DNA of 64,000 bases from Sciurus carolinensis (lineage: Eukaryota; Chordata; Mammalia; Rodentia; Sciuridae). The notes beneath the pieces are model-generated. The model saw only the letters and a list, made by a program, of their open reading frames with translations, was not told where the DNA came from and did no database searches. Below, one piece after another: positions 35,381 to 47,099 of this stretch (within the stretch, counting starts at the first letter, position 1; each line of letters begins with the position of its first letter). The translations under genes and the position numbers were made by a program. The stretch lies in assembly GCF_902686445.1 (NCBI RefSeq), contig NC_062225.1, positions 94,414,581-94,478,580 of the forward strand, read 5' to 3'.

Positions 35381-37190
35381 GTTATTGGTCATTTCTATTG
35401 TTTTTCTAGTTTCATTTAATTCTGCTTTAATTTCTATTTTTTTCTACTGAATTTTCTCATTACTTGAGGTATCAAATTAGAGTGTTTATTTCAGAGTTTT
35501 TATTTTTTCTTCATGTAGGAATTTAGCATTAAGAATTAACTGCCTTCTTGCGGAGCATGGTGGCACATGCCTGTAATCCCAGTGACTCAGAAGACTGAGG
35601 CAGGAGGATGGTAAGTTCAAAGTCAGCAATTTAGTAAGACTCTTGGCAACTCAGCCAGAGTTGGGCTAGAGATGTGGTGCAGTGGTTAAGCACCCCTGCG
35701 TTTAATCCTTGGTATGAGAAAAAAAAAAAAAAAAAAAAAAAACTACTTTCTTAGAATTTCTTTTTCCATAACCCAGAATGTTTTCATTTCTATTTGCCTC
35801 AAGATTTTTAAATTTTCATTTGATTTCTATTTTGACCCAGAATGTTCAAGAGTATGTACTTCAATTTCCCCAAGTTTGTGAATTTTCCAGTTTTCTTCCT
35901 GTTATTGATTTCTAGTTTCGTAACATCATAATAACAAAAGGCACTTGAAACAGTTTCAGTCCTAATAAGGTTTGTGGTCTAAGAGATGCTCTATCCTGGA
36001 AAGCATTCTCGTGTGCTAGAGAAGAAGGCAGGTTCTGCTGCTAGACAGAGCGCGCTGCGTGTCTCCTGGTCCATTTAGCCTAAAGTGTGTGCTGATGCTG
36101 TTGGAAGAGCTCACTGTTGAAAGTGGGCGTTTAAATCCCGATGGTTACTGCGTTTCTGTGTCTCCCTTTGGTTGAGTTAACACTTGCTTTGCTCTCTGAG
36201 TGCTCTGATGTTGGCCTCATGTGTGTCGGCAAACATCTTTTGCTGCTGGTGAACCGATCCCTGTGTTAACTTGTCTGTCTCCCGTTAGGGTTTTGGACAA
36301 GGTCCACTTTGGCTCCTGTGAACGTAGCCCTGCTCTTGAAACCGTGTGTGAAACGTCTTTCTCCGCCCTTCCAGGTGAGCGGCTCTGAAGCTGCTGTGAG
36401 CCGTGTTCTGCAGCCCGTCTTCCTATTCCGCACTCAGGGGCTTGGCATTTAAAGTGGTTACTGGCAGGCAAGTGGTTACTGCCATTTTCTAGTTTGGGTT
36501 TGTTTTGTGGTTCTCGTCCTCCTCGCCTGCCTCTTTCTGTGTGATTTGATGACTTATCTTATAGTAGTAGCTTTGATTTCGTCCTTTCCCTTCCAGAGTC
36601 CCTTGCAGTCCTGGAGTCCCTTCCCGCGGCCTGCAGACTTCGTGGGTGGGCGTAGAGGCCCTTGTATTGGCGAACTTCTGTTCTCTTGCTGCTTCCAACA
36701 TTCTCTGCTCCTTGGCATTTAAGAACCTGGTCGCAGTTGTCTTAGGAAGGTCACCTCACCTTCAGTGCCTTGGGCCTCTTTGGATTTTGAAGACCTGGAT
36801 TTAGATTTGGAGGCTGTGGTTACTGACTGACAGTCCCTTCCCCTCTGCTCCTTCTGGGATCCTCGTGGTTCACGTGTTGGTTCACCTGGTGTCCAGAAGT
36901 CCCGTGGCCTTTCTCATCCTCCTCCACCCTTCCTGCTGTTCCTCTGACTGGGAAATTTCAAATGACCCTGGAGTCCACTGGTTCCCCTGCTGGCCCTGGA
37001 GACTGTTGTCAAAGCTCGTGTGATTTTTCAGGTCAGTCATCCTGTTCGTCAGTACAGAATACCCTTTGGGTTCTGTCTCTGAGCTTTCGTTTCCTTCAAT
37101 TACCGTGTTTTTGATCCCCCTGGTTGTCTCTTCGCATCTCAGCAGCGCCCTGGGCCAGGTGGGATTTTGAGTCCTTGCCAGCCAGGAGGC
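35381..37190 (-). mobile_element. ancient L1M-type LINE-1, 5' half (early ORF2 and ORF1), minus strand
   Basis: This continues, in register, the old L1 that stops at 30,733. Plus-strand landmarks follow the reverse of ORF2: 'ggtcatttctattgtttttc' (35,387), 'tgttattgatttctagttt' (35,900), 'gtggtctaagagatgctcta' (35,972) and 'ggcatttaaagtggttactg' (36,443). ORF1-like words come after, such as 'ctgactgggaaatttcaaat' (36,943) and 'gtgatttttcaggtcagtca' (37,020). No frame survives. From 35,990 onwards it has gained many CpGs. The SINE at 35,550 is inserted in it. Confidence 0.7.
35550..35740 (+). mobile_element. composite B1-ID SINE (squirrel type)
   Basis: The head 'catgcctgtaatcccagtga' and 'gactgaggcaggaggatgg' are 7SL-derived. 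They are followed by a tRNA-derived ID part ('ggctagagatgtggtgcagt', then 'ggttaagcacccctg') and an A24 tail. An imperfect ~14-bp target duplication flanks it (aactgccttcttg at 35,538 and aactactttcttag at 35,741). This fused SINE architecture is the main pointer to a sciurid genome. Confidence 0.93.
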
Positions 37191-37660
37191 CCACGGATCT
37201 CTCCTCCTCTTCGCTGGTGGCTTCAATTCTTAGGTGGGGTGGTCTTGTACCTGGGTCCACAGGAGTGGACCTGGAGACCAGGTACAGAGAGGCCATCCTG
37301 GTACCATAGTCCTGAGGCTCTCCTGAAGCCTGGGCCCACAAAGATCAACCTGCTACTTCAATCTGAGTTCACAGAGGCTGGTCTAGCATTGAGCGCAGGC
37401 CTCCTGGGTCCACAGAGATGGATCTGATTCCCATGCATGCTGGCTAACCTGCCTCTGGATTAATGGAGGCAGACTTGAAGCCTGGGACCCTGGAGGTGGG
37501 CCTGGGGTGTGGGTCTCCAGGTGACGGCCTATTCCTGGGCTGCAGGAGCTGACCTGGAGTTAAGAGCTGCAGGGACCATCTTGGCACCGTGGAGGACCCA
37601 CAGCCTGGGTCCATGTGGGCCAGTCTGGCCCTGAGGTGGGCTGGGGTACACCGTCTCTCC
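37191..37660 (-). mobile_element. probable L1M 5' region with repeated 'cctgggtcca' words
   Basis: This lies directly beyond the ORF1-like part of the ancient L1. It is a run of degenerate segments built on 'gcctgggtccac', 'gtggacctgga' and 'gggcctgg', like the repetitive 5' region of old L1M/HAL1 elements. The stretch 37,401-37,565 has a close relative at 38,640-38,805. Confidence 0.4.
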
Positions 37661-38639
37661 CCTGAACTCCTTAGCTCCTGTGAAGGTATTTCGAGTTTTA
37701 TTGTTCAAGCTGATGTCTCTCTGCAGAGAAGGGCACTGGAAACCACCCTCCAGGGCATGTTCTCAAACTGTCCCTTTGGAATCATGGGAGTTCGTTGTGT
37801 AGCATACTTACAGAGAACCCATTGCATAAAATTATCAATGTTTCCTTAGTCAAGTTCTGAGTTAGAGAGATTGAGAGAATTTACGTGTGGTTTTGACAGT
37901 GATAGGGAATATCTACCTCCCAGCTGTCCGGCTGCTGTAAAAGGTGATGTTTTCTCCATGAGTGCAGAAAAGAGGAGACTGGAGTCATCCTTTTCAGAAT
38001 TATTCCTCTTCCTTAATACATTTAATTGTTTATTTACTTAGTTATTGTTATTTTAAAGTTATGTTATTTAAGAGAAAGTCAGTGTCCCTAGATAAATTCT
38101 TATCTACATCAGAAATACACCATTCCACGTTGCTATGGAGGAAGATGCATAGCAAGGGCATTAACAGGTTGAAGGAAAGCTAAAATGATTCTCCAGAAGG
38201 GAATGACAGACAGACTGCAGACGGCGGGTGAAACTCACAGTTACACTCCTCATTTCTCCAACATAATAATGCACATTTGGTTTATAAGAGGAAAAACAGG
38301 CAGCATGACAGAAGTTCTTTATTTCACTCAGGCTGAAGCCAGACTTATTTTCATGATAACAGTGAAATTCTATTAATCTGATTTTGTACCACTATATAAG
38401 TACATTTTAAAAATGTATTTTCAAATAATAATAATGATAATTTTTAAATCCAAGTTTTCACTTTATTTTTAGCTGTCTAAACTTAGCCAGAGCCCTCTGG
38501 CTGGCTTTCACAAACTTGAAAACAAGCCAGTCTCTTCTGAACAAGAATTTTTTTCCTTAGGGAGTTATGGCTTAGGAGTTGGTAACAGGATATGGAGACT
38601 TTGTGTGTGCTGCATTAAAGCCCTGAACATACCTGGTGT
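37661..38639. other. unassigned, AT-leaning DNA
   Basis: No gene is supported. The start may still be the edge of the ancient L1. From 37,980 onward the sequence is AT-rich and unrecognised. Confidence 0.4.
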
Positions 38640-38805
38640 CCACAGGGCCTCTGGGGTCCACAGAGATGGGCCTGATCCCCAACCTGTGGTGGCCAGCCTA
38701 GCCTCTGGATTCATGGAGACAGACCTGAGGCCTGGGACCTAGAGGTGGGCTTGGACTGTGGGTCTCCAGAGGTCGGCCCAGTCCTGGGCTGTGGGACTGA
38801 CCTAC
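38640..38805. repeat. direct repeat of 37,401-37,565
   Basis: This shares, in order, 'cctctggggtccacagagat', 'gcctctggattcatggag', 'gcagacttgaag'-like and 'gtgggtctccag' blocks with 37,401-37,565. The separation is about 1.24 kb and the match is imperfect. It is either a duplicated L1M 5' segment or a second fragment of the same family. Confidence 0.6.
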
Positions 38806-41078
38806 AGTGGGGGCTTTAGACAAATGTGTCACAAATGGAGCGCTGATGAGCAGTTGCATTACGTCTGGAACACACGGTGGTTATTGTGCTGTCAGAGCTA
38901 CATAAAGGTTTGTCACGAAGGGGGAGGAACCACTGAGCACAGGAACCCTGGAAATCCAAATGCCGCTGTTCTCTAGGAAAACGTCTGTCAGTTGCTCACT
39001 GCAGAGGAAGCAGGTAGGTTAGACTGCCTAGTCCATGCAGTGCACAGGACACCATGGGCCAGGCCAGGGGTGGCCTCCAGGGCCCAGGGCAGCTGCACAC
39101 AGCAGCAGGTGGCCACCCAGAGCCCCTCCTCCACAGCACACACACAAAACTTCAGTCACATCCAGGGTCCCCACTGTCCTGGGCCTCATATGAAATAATT
39201 CATTCTTACTTCACATAATATCGGAGAGAAACAGAAAGGCAATTTCAAAAAGGAAAACAAAATAAAATTTCAGAGTATCAAGATATTTGGACACAGAACA
39301 AATTGGAGAGATTCCACAGATTTACCTAAAAATAATTTGGCCTAATAAAATTTGCTTGGTCTGAGAATACTACAAAACCCCCCTCACTTAATGAAATCCC
39401 ATCCAACACAGCAGTAATGCGCCTGACCTCAACCTTCAAAACTGTGTTTTGGACAGCAGGACGCTGCAGTTTGGACAGGATCCATGGTAAACTGCCTCTT
39501 CCACAGCTTCAGTGAGTGTGTGGTCCTCTCAATGTGAAAAACACATGGTTTGATTTGTTAGGGTTTATAATTAAATGAAATCTCCAAACGCGTCGAGCAG
39601 GATGGCTGTCTGTGTGAGAAGTGTTGGTCAATGCTCAGAGAGTAAGTGGAGCGCGGGCGAGGGTTCTAGAACTTGGAATCGGCCAACGCCGAGGAGCCCA
39701 GCAGACAAGGCGCCCCTCACTCCCCACAGCACCTGTTCTGCCGCTGTGAGAGCTCCTGTAAACTGCCCATTCCACCTGTAAGGGGTCCTAGAGACACAGT
39801 AGAGCAAAGGACCCTGGTTGAGACTGGTTGTTGTTGGACCCAGTGAAGAACATCGCCTGCAGAAGCAGCAATTCCCATCGTTACAAGGTCACAACTGGAG
39901 CCAACACCTGGATCACCGTCCATATGGTGGCAGGAGACTTCTCCTAACCCTGGCCCCTGCAGGACAAGCAGTCCTCAGGGACGACTGTTCTCAGCAAGGC
40001 TTGGTGGAGGAACCATGGTGCAGACCTTAGGACTGGCTTCTCAGGCACGACCGGAGAGAAACACAACAGATGTGGCTGGGCCTCCAAAGGGGAGTGAGCA
40101 TTGGCCTGTTCCCAGAGGAAGAGAAAGCCTTGGACAGCCACATGCAAGCAGAGTGCTTAGAAGGCAGGTCAGCCGTGGGGCTTGCCAGTCCACAACCAGC
40201 GTGAGAGTGTGTGCTGATGACCTGTGTGCCGCACATGGGCCACCTCCCTCGGGATGTCCCTGGGAACAGGTGCAATCGGAACTTCCCCTCGTCAGTTTCC
40301 AATCAATCCACTTACTTTCTTGTTCCTTTAAGTCATTGTTCTGTCCTGCTCTCTGTGAGGCCTGTCTCCAGGGCATGTCCACAGCCAATGGCAGCCTTCC
40401 ACCAACACTCAGCAGCTCAGTCTTGATGTCGGGAGAACCTGGATCCCGAGGTGTCAGCGGTGCCTCTTCCTGGGGTGTGACCTTTTCAGGATGGTTACAT
40501 CTGGAGGACCATGCTCTACTGGGGATGTCACTGTTGGGACTGCACTGTGGTCAGCAGAGGCTCCTCTCAGCATGTGACCCCCAATGCCAGGCTAAATCTG
40601 GAGCAGCACAGAGTGGCAGACACTGTCATCGATGGGCAGCTTTGCTCTGCAGTGTTCAAGCCTCAGTTTAACGCTGCTGCAAGCACCACTTGTGATTCTG
40701 ACACTCCTCATCTGTTCTGTAGTTGCAGAACATCATGAAAAAAACATGCTATCTGGCACCTATTTTTCAGAAATGCAAAATGATCACCAATTGAGCCACA
40801 CAATGATCGTCAAGTTAAAAAAAAAAAAAGATGCTAGCAGGCTTATGCATTGTTATTCAATATAGGAATAAAAAACATTTGTTCACAGTACACCTACCTG
40901 AGTACAGGTTGTCTAAGAACCTCAGAAGATATCAAGCACCTTCGCAGACAGCATTGCCTGTTTGCACAGCAGTCTATCATGGAAGGTGGAGGAAGACATC
41001 CAGTCAACCTATTTGGACACCCCACATCCACCTCAAGCTCTTGCAATCTATGATAGAGAGAAGGTCTTTTTGTCTTTT
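38806..41078. other. unassigned DNA
   Basis: No gene or repeat family is recognised. An A13 run lies at about 40,818. A plus-strand frame of 218 codons (40,015-40,671) overlaps frames on the other strand and shows no known domain. Confidence 0.4.
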
Positions 41079-41440
41079 TGTGTCAGGTTTTTGTGTCTGT
41101 GACTAAAATACTTGACAAGAACAACTTGGAGGAGGAGAGATTTACTTTGGCTCACAATTTCCAAGAATTCAGGCATGGCAGAATAGAGTTGCTCAGCTCA
41201 CAACAACTAGGAAGTAAAGAGACAGAGACAAAGAGACAGGAAAGGGCCGGGGAAAGAGAAACGCTATCAGGGCAGGACCCCAGTGGTCCGCTTCCTCTAA
41301 ATAGATGCCTCCTTCCTGTAGTCCATCTGCTGTCAATGGATTGTCCACTGATGAAGTCAGAACCCTCATAACCCAACCATTTCCCAAGAACCCCACCTCT
41401 GAACACGAGACCAGGGGGAGTATCTCAGATCCAATGTACA
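41079..41440 (-). mobile_element. solo LTR, ERVL-MaLR type, reverse orientation
   Basis: This reverse-complement LTR opens 'gtgtctgtgactaaaatact' and contains 'gagatttactttggctcaca'. It closes near 'gatccaatgtaca'. It follows the same block order as 12,927-13,346 and 58,269-58,696 but is more diverged in the middle. No internal region is attached. Confidence 0.65.
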
Positions 41441-41844
41441 ACCCTTTGCATCTTTCCAATGACCCCGATTTTAGTTTCTGTAGATTCTTTTGTTTCTTTG
41501 AATGCTGCCACTCCTCTTCAGTTAGGTGGATGCTAAAATATTACTCTTAAGAATGCCAGTTTTGGAGAATTCTAAAAGCCAGTTGTTCTGACCATGGTAA
41601 AATACTGATTAAGAAAATGCCTGAAGCCACACTGTGCTCTCAGGCCTATACCTACTAGAAGCATAATGGCAGTGTGGTTTCAAAGGTACAGAGCCCTCTG
41701 CCAGCCACAAACATCACCAAGGGCAAGGGAAATGTGACACCACCGCGGGGCACCAAGCTGACCCCACAGAGCTGGAGACCCGCAGGCGGCCCAGCAGAGT
41801 TCAACACAGGTACCCCAAACTCAGGAAACTGTGACACATAGACA
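41441..41844. other. unassigned DNA
   Basis: This is a short interval between the LTR and the ancient L1M. Nothing is recognised. Confidence 0.4.
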
Positions 41845-43378
41845 AGCCTTTAATGAAACCAAAACAATGTACAAATAAAAACTCAATAAAGAAATAAAAA
41901 GCATTTTCAAAACACCCAAATATTTTGGAGCTGTAGAAGATAATGACAGAGGTTAAAAGTGCAAAACAGACTCTAGTGGCAGACCACCTGCCACCAAAGA
42001 GAGAAGAGAGACAGGAGCTTGAAGGTATCCATCTGAAGACACCAGGGTCATGAAAATGAGTAAGAACTAATGCCTAAGTCCTGTGGGGTCCATGGGACAC
42101 CCTCAAGAAACCAAACAGAAACAATCACACCAGGAGTTTAAACAGAAGGGGCAGAAAGTCAAACAAATGGAAGTTGAAAACTTCCCAAATCTGGGGAAAG
42201 TTGTGAACATCCAGATTTCCAATCCAATTCAACCCAAGGAATTCACCAAGACATGCTAAAATCAAGCTGCCAAGAATCAATTCTAGGGGGAAAAAAAATT
42301 TATAGCAAAACAAGAAAAGAGGTTCATCACATAAAAGGGAACTACTATAAAACTACTAGCAGATTTCTTAGCAGAAATTTCACAGGCAGGATAGTCACAT
42401 GATGCAAAGTGCTGAAAGGAAAAGAATTACAAAGAATGTTTAACCCAGCAAATCTGTACTCTGGAAATGCAAGATAAATAAGGATGTTCCCAGGCATACA
42501 AACCTGAGGGTCTCACCACCGCAGACCTGTCACACATAAAATGCCAAACGGAGTCCTTCAAGCTGAGATGGAGGAGTGACGGCTAACATGAAAACATGCA
42601 AAAGCATAAACTCACTGGTAAAGTGATTTACAGTCAAATTCAGAATTTCTAGTACTGAAATGGTGGTGTGGAAACCACAGCTTAGTATGAAGGTTGAAGA
42701 CAAGACTATTAAAATAAGCACAGCTAAATTAATATTAATTGTGTATCTTAATGGATACACAATATACAAAGATGTAAATGTAACATAAACATAAAGTGTA
42801 GGCAGGGGAAAATACAAGAACAGAGATTTGGGGTGTAAAGTTGTCTTCAGCTTATAAGTGTTATAGCTATAAGATATTTTTATTTCATATAAGCTTCGTG
42901 GTAGCCACAAAGCCAAAGCTACAGTATATGCATAGAAGAAGAAGACAAAGGATCCCATCTCCACAAAAATATCAAATTGTTAGGGAAGACAAAAGAGAGG
43001 GAGAAGGTAACAAAGGATTTGCAAAAGAATCAAAAAAAATAAATAACAAAATGTCAATAGTAAAGTTTGTCATTATATTTTGGGTATAAATGGATTAAAT
43101 TCCCCAAGCAAATGATACAGACTGGATGAATGGATCAACAAACAGGACCCAACTCACCTACATGCTGCCTACCAGGTCTCATTTCACCTTCAGGACTCAC
43201 CAACTGAAAGGGAAGGAACCCCAAAAGAGCAGGGACAGCTGCATCCACACATCAGAATAGACCTGAGTCAAACCACTGCCTTAAAAAAGGAAGGGCATGA
43301 TAAAATGATAATGGGGTGGGTCCCCAAGAGGATCCAACAACTGTACCCAAATATAAAAGCAAATATTAACATCTCTGA

Positions 43379-43394
43379 AGAGAGAGAGAGAGAG
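43379..43394. repeat. short (GA)n microsatellite
   Basis: This is a run of about eight GA units within the ancient L1M ORF2. Confidence 0.85.
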
Positions 43395-44002
43395 CAAAGC
43401 AAGAATCGGGGATTTTGATGCACTAACAATGAACAGACCAGACAGGGCACCAGCAAGAAAACGCTGGTCTTGAGCTAACTCTAGACCAAAGGGACCTGGG
43501 CTTCAGACCCAGCACAGCACTGCCCAGCATCAGAGGCACTTCCTCCTTGGACACACAAGCTGCTCCCCAGAACACACACACACCAGGCCTCAGAACAAGT
43601 CTCAAGTCTGAACTTACACCAAGCACCTTTTCTAGCTGCAATGATATAAATCAGAAATCAATAACAGTAGGAAAACTGGAAAATTCACAAATACATGGAA
43701 CTTAACAACACATTCCTGAGCAACCAATGGGTCAAAGAAGAAGTCAAAAGAGACATTCTAAAACATCATGGAAGAAAAGTTTTTATGTTCTCCAACATTT
43801 ACAGCATGCAGCAAAAAGTCATACAGGATAATCCAGCGATGAATGCCAACATGGGGAAGAGAACCCAAACGACCTAAGGTCACACCTCAAAGAAAAGACC
43901 ACAGTAAGAACACGTTAGGTGAAGTAAACATCAGAATAGGAAAAATTAAATGATAAAATAAAACAGTGGCAATATCAATGATGTTGGTACCATAGGAACA
44001 CA

Positions 44003-44510
44003 AAGGCTCCCAAGAGACTGCCATGCACGATACACCAGAAAATCACCTGGAAATGGGAGAATCCCTGGAAACTCCAAAGAGACTGCCATGAACAATACAC
44101 CAGAAGATCACCAGAAAATGGGAGAATCCCTGGAAACTCCCAAGAGACTGCCATGAACAATACACACCAGAAAACACAAAGGCTCCCAAGAGACTGCCAT
44201 GCACAGTACACACCAGAAAACACAAAGGCTCCCAAGAGACTGCCATGCACGATACACCAGAAAATCACCTGGAAATGGGAGAATCCCTGGAAACTCCAAA
44301 GAGACTGCCATGAACAATACACACCAGAAAACACAAAGGCTCCCAAGAGACTGCCATGAACAGTACACACCAGATAATCACCTGGAAAATGGGAGGATCC
44401 CTGGAAATTCCCAAGAGATACCATGAACAATACACACCAGAAAATCACCTGGAAAATGGGAGAATCCCTGGAAACTCCCAAGAGACACCATGCACAACGC
44501 AACACCAACA
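44003..44510. repeat. minisatellite of 65/46-bp units, derived from L1M ORF2
   Basis: The word agagactgcc (or agagayacc) recurs at 44,013, 44,078, 44,143, 44,189, 44,235, 44,300, 44,346, 44,414 and 44,481, giving spacings of 65, 65, 46, 46, 65, 46, 68 and 67. The long unit contains 'aatcacctggaaatgggaga'. The short unit replaces that part with 'cacaaaggct'. The long unit resembles the L1 ORF2 segment normally found at this point (agagactactatgaacaa ... ggaaaacctagaagaaatgg), so the array looks like an amplification of the host L1. Frames across it are artefacts. Confidence 0.9.
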
Positions 44511-45354
44511 AATCTGAACCTGAAGTTGTGCAACTCCCTGGAAATACACGGCCTGTCAGGACCAAACCTAGAGGAAGAAGAAAGTCTGAATATACCAACA
44601 AGGAGTCAGAGTTGAATCAGTAAGTCTCCCATCAAAGGAAATCCCTGAGACTGATGGCTTCAAGATTAAATTCTAACACACATTCAAAGAAGAGCCAGCC
44701 CCAACCCTTAAACGTTTCCAAATGAGTAAAATTATGAGGCCAGCATTACCCTGACATTACAGACAGACACTGAAAGAAAGCTATCATCTAATAACTTGGA
44801 GGAAGATGGGAAAACTCCAGCCAGGTTCCTGCTGGGAATACACATGTAAATACTGAACACAGTACCAATAAATCATACCAACAACACTTTAAAAGATTAT
44901 GCACCATGACCTTCTGGGATCTATCACTGATAAATAATAATAGAATAAGAATAATCTGAAAGATTGTTCAACATGCACAAGTCAATGTGATATCCCACAT
45001 TAAACAAGAAATTATAAACTATTATCATCTCAATCAATGCAGAAAAAGTATTTGACATCCTTTTATGATAAAAAAAAAACTCAAGAAATTAAGTTTAGAA
45101 GGACATTTCAAGATAATAAAGGACACTTATGAAAATCCCACAGCCTACATCATAATTAATGGAAAACCTGGAAACTTCTCTGAGTCCAGTGCAAGACAAG
45201 GACATCCACCCTCACCTTTCACATTCATGTAGTCCTTCCAGGACTGACAGGAGCAATCAGGTAGAAAAAGGAAACAATGTGTCCAGAGAAGGAAGAGAGC
45301 ATGCTACAGCTGTCTGCAAACTACACAAGGCACTGTGTGTGGACAGCCCCAAGG

Positions 45355-45355
<1 letters not shown>

Positions 45356-45396
<41 letters not shown>
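45356..45396. repeat. (CA)20 microsatellite
   Basis: This is an uninterrupted CA run of about 41 bp within the ancient L1M. Confidence 0.97.
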
Positions 45397-45397
<1 letters not shown>

Positions 45398-45504
45398 CAG
45401 TAAATCTACAGTGCACAGAGCTGGCATCCAAAAAAGTCAGCTGCATTTCCCAACAACAACCACGATAAATGTGGAAAAAGAACTCAAGAAAACAAGGCAA
45501 TTTT

Positions 45505-45731
45505 CTTCTCTTTTCCTTCCTCTTCTTTTCTTTTCTTGGTACTGGGGATAGAACCCAGGGATGCTTAGCCACTGAGCAACCCCCCAAACCTTTTTACATT
45601 TTATTTTGAGACAGCATCCTGCTAAATCACTTAGGGTCTTGCTAAGTTGCTGAGGCTGACTTTGAATTTGTGATCCTCCTGCCTCAGCCTCCTGAGCCAC
45701 TGGGACTACAGGCATGTACACTGTGCCCAGC
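45505..45731 (-). mobile_element. composite B1-ID SINE, reverse orientation
   Basis: The reverse complement of the same fused SINE is visible: 'ggtactggggatagaaccca', then 'cactgagcaa', 'gatcctcctgcctcagcctc' and 'gggactacaggcatgt'. A pyrimidine-rich (former A-rich) tail lies on the left (45,505-45,537). Target duplications of 14 bp with one mismatch flank it: aacaaggcaatttt at 45,491-45,504 and aacaaggaaatttt at 45,732-45,745. Confidence 0.93.
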
Positions 45732-45835
45732 AACAAGGAAATTTTGATACTCTCAAGAAGAATAAAATTATTGGGAACAAGTTTAATCAAGGAGATGAAA
45801 GATGTAAATTGAAAACTGTAAAACACTAATGGTTG

Positions 45836-47075
45836 TATTTCTTGAGATTTAGGGGTTGTTGAAGTTGGTGCCTCTGCTAATGTGTGCTAATGTGTGCAAC
45901 TTCTAGAAGTTGCAGTTTCAGGTCTGATTCCTAGGTCTTTGATCCCCTTCTGTAGCAGAGTGAGAGATAGGGATCTGGTTTCATTCTTCTACTTATGTAG
46001 ATCATATGTAGACAACATATGTTGTCCCAGCACCACTTGTTAAACAAACTGTCTTTTCTCTATCATATGTTTTTGATGCCTTTGTCTCGTCTCAGAGGAC
46101 CACAGGTGTGTGGGTTTGTTACTGGTCTACTACACTGGTCACTACACTGATCTTCATGGCCATTTTGGTTCAGTACCGTGCTCTTTCTGCTATAGCTCTG
46201 TAGTCCCATTTGAGATGGGTATACGGATGCCTCCAGCATCACTGTTCTTGGTTCAATGTTGCTTTGGCTATTCTGGGTCTTTTATTATTCCTAATGAATT
46301 TTTGGAGTTTTTACCCACCTCCCTTAGTTCTATGAAGGATGCCTTTGGTATTTTGATGGGGATTGCATTGAATCTGTATAATGCTTTTGGTAGTGTGGTC
46401 ATTTTAACAATATTAATTCTGCCTGTCCAAGAACTTAGGAGGCCTTTCCATCTTCTTAGGTCTTCTTCAATTTTTTTCTTTAGTGCTATAGTTTTCCTTG
46501 TAGAGGTCTTTCACCTCCTTGGTTAGATCTATTCCAGGGATTTTTTTTTCTTTGAGGTTATTATGAATGGGATATTTTTCTTGATTTCTTTTACAGCAGA
46601 TTTATTATTGGACTATAGGAAAGTTATTGATTATTATATGTTGATCTTGTATCTGGTTACTTTATTAATTTGTTGTCAGCTCTAAAAGTTCTCTGGTAGA
46701 GTTTTTGGTCTGATAAATATAGAGTTATATCACCACAGAGATAATTTGACTTTCCCTTTTCCTATTTGTATCCCATCAATTTCTTTTTCTTGCCTGACTG
46801 CTCGGGCTAGAGTTTCAAGGACTGTGTTGAATAGGAGTGGTGATAATAGACATCCTTGTCTTGTTCCTGATTTTAGAGGAAATGCTTTTAATCCTTCTCC
46901 ATTTGCTATGATATAAACTTTGGGTTTGTTGTGTATAACTTTTATAATGTTCAGTTAAGTTCCTTCAATACTTGGTTTCTCCAGTGTTTCTAACATGAAT
47001 GGGTACTGAATTATATCAATGGCCTTTTCTGCATCTGTTGAGATGATCATATGATTCTTGTCCTTAATTCTCTCT
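45836..47075 (-). mobile_element. LINE-1 ORF2 piece, minus strand, no 3' end
   Basis: This is a ~1.24-kb piece of ORF2 in reverse orientation, parallel to 26,438-27,665 of the other minus-strand L1. Shared plus-strand words include 'gtcccatttgagatgggtat', 'gcctccagcatcactgttct', 'gggattgcattgaatctgta' and 'ctgcctgtccaagaac'. It lacks both a 3'UTR and an A-tail at its left edge (45,836). It sits between two parts of an older plus-strand L1M. Frames are broken. Confidence 0.85.
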
Positions 47076-47099
47076 GTGCTGGGAGTAGGTTCCCAGGAG

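Larger units (their letters stand above)
41845..45835 (+). mobile_element. ancient L1M-type LINE-1 (ORF1 end to mid ORF2), plus strand
   Basis: The sequence follows an old eutherian L1 in order. The ORF1 C-terminal area contains 'agcagatttcttagcagaaa' (42,358) and 'aagtgctgaaagga' (42,407). The inter-ORF area contains 'aacatgaaaacatgcaaaag' (42,584) and 'aatggtggtgtg' (42,658). ORF2 begins before 'gtataaatggattaaattcc' (43,083). It runs through 'tacatgctgcctaccaggtc' (43,159), 'gagcaaccaatgggtcaaag' (43,718), 'gaggccagcattaccctgac' (44,736) and 'caagacaaggacatccaccc' (45,191). Many stops and indels make it dead. It is interrupted by a minisatellite (44,003), a CA run (45,356) and a SINE (45,505). 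It breaks off at about 45,835 against an inverted L1 piece and seems to resume near 47,100. Confidence 0.85.

Noticed and set aside
36280..36290. A ttaggg word as a telomere-repeat trace
   Set aside because: A single occurrence without tandem copies is expected by chance.
43975..44601. A 208-codon minus-strand frame with repeated aromatic-rich units
   Set aside because: It reads the 65/46-bp minisatellite in reverse. Unit lengths are not multiples of three.
46110..46526. A 138-codon plus-strand hydrophobic frame, membrane-protein-like
   Set aside because: It is the antisense of L1 ORF2. The same kind of antisense frame appears at 26,805-27,113.
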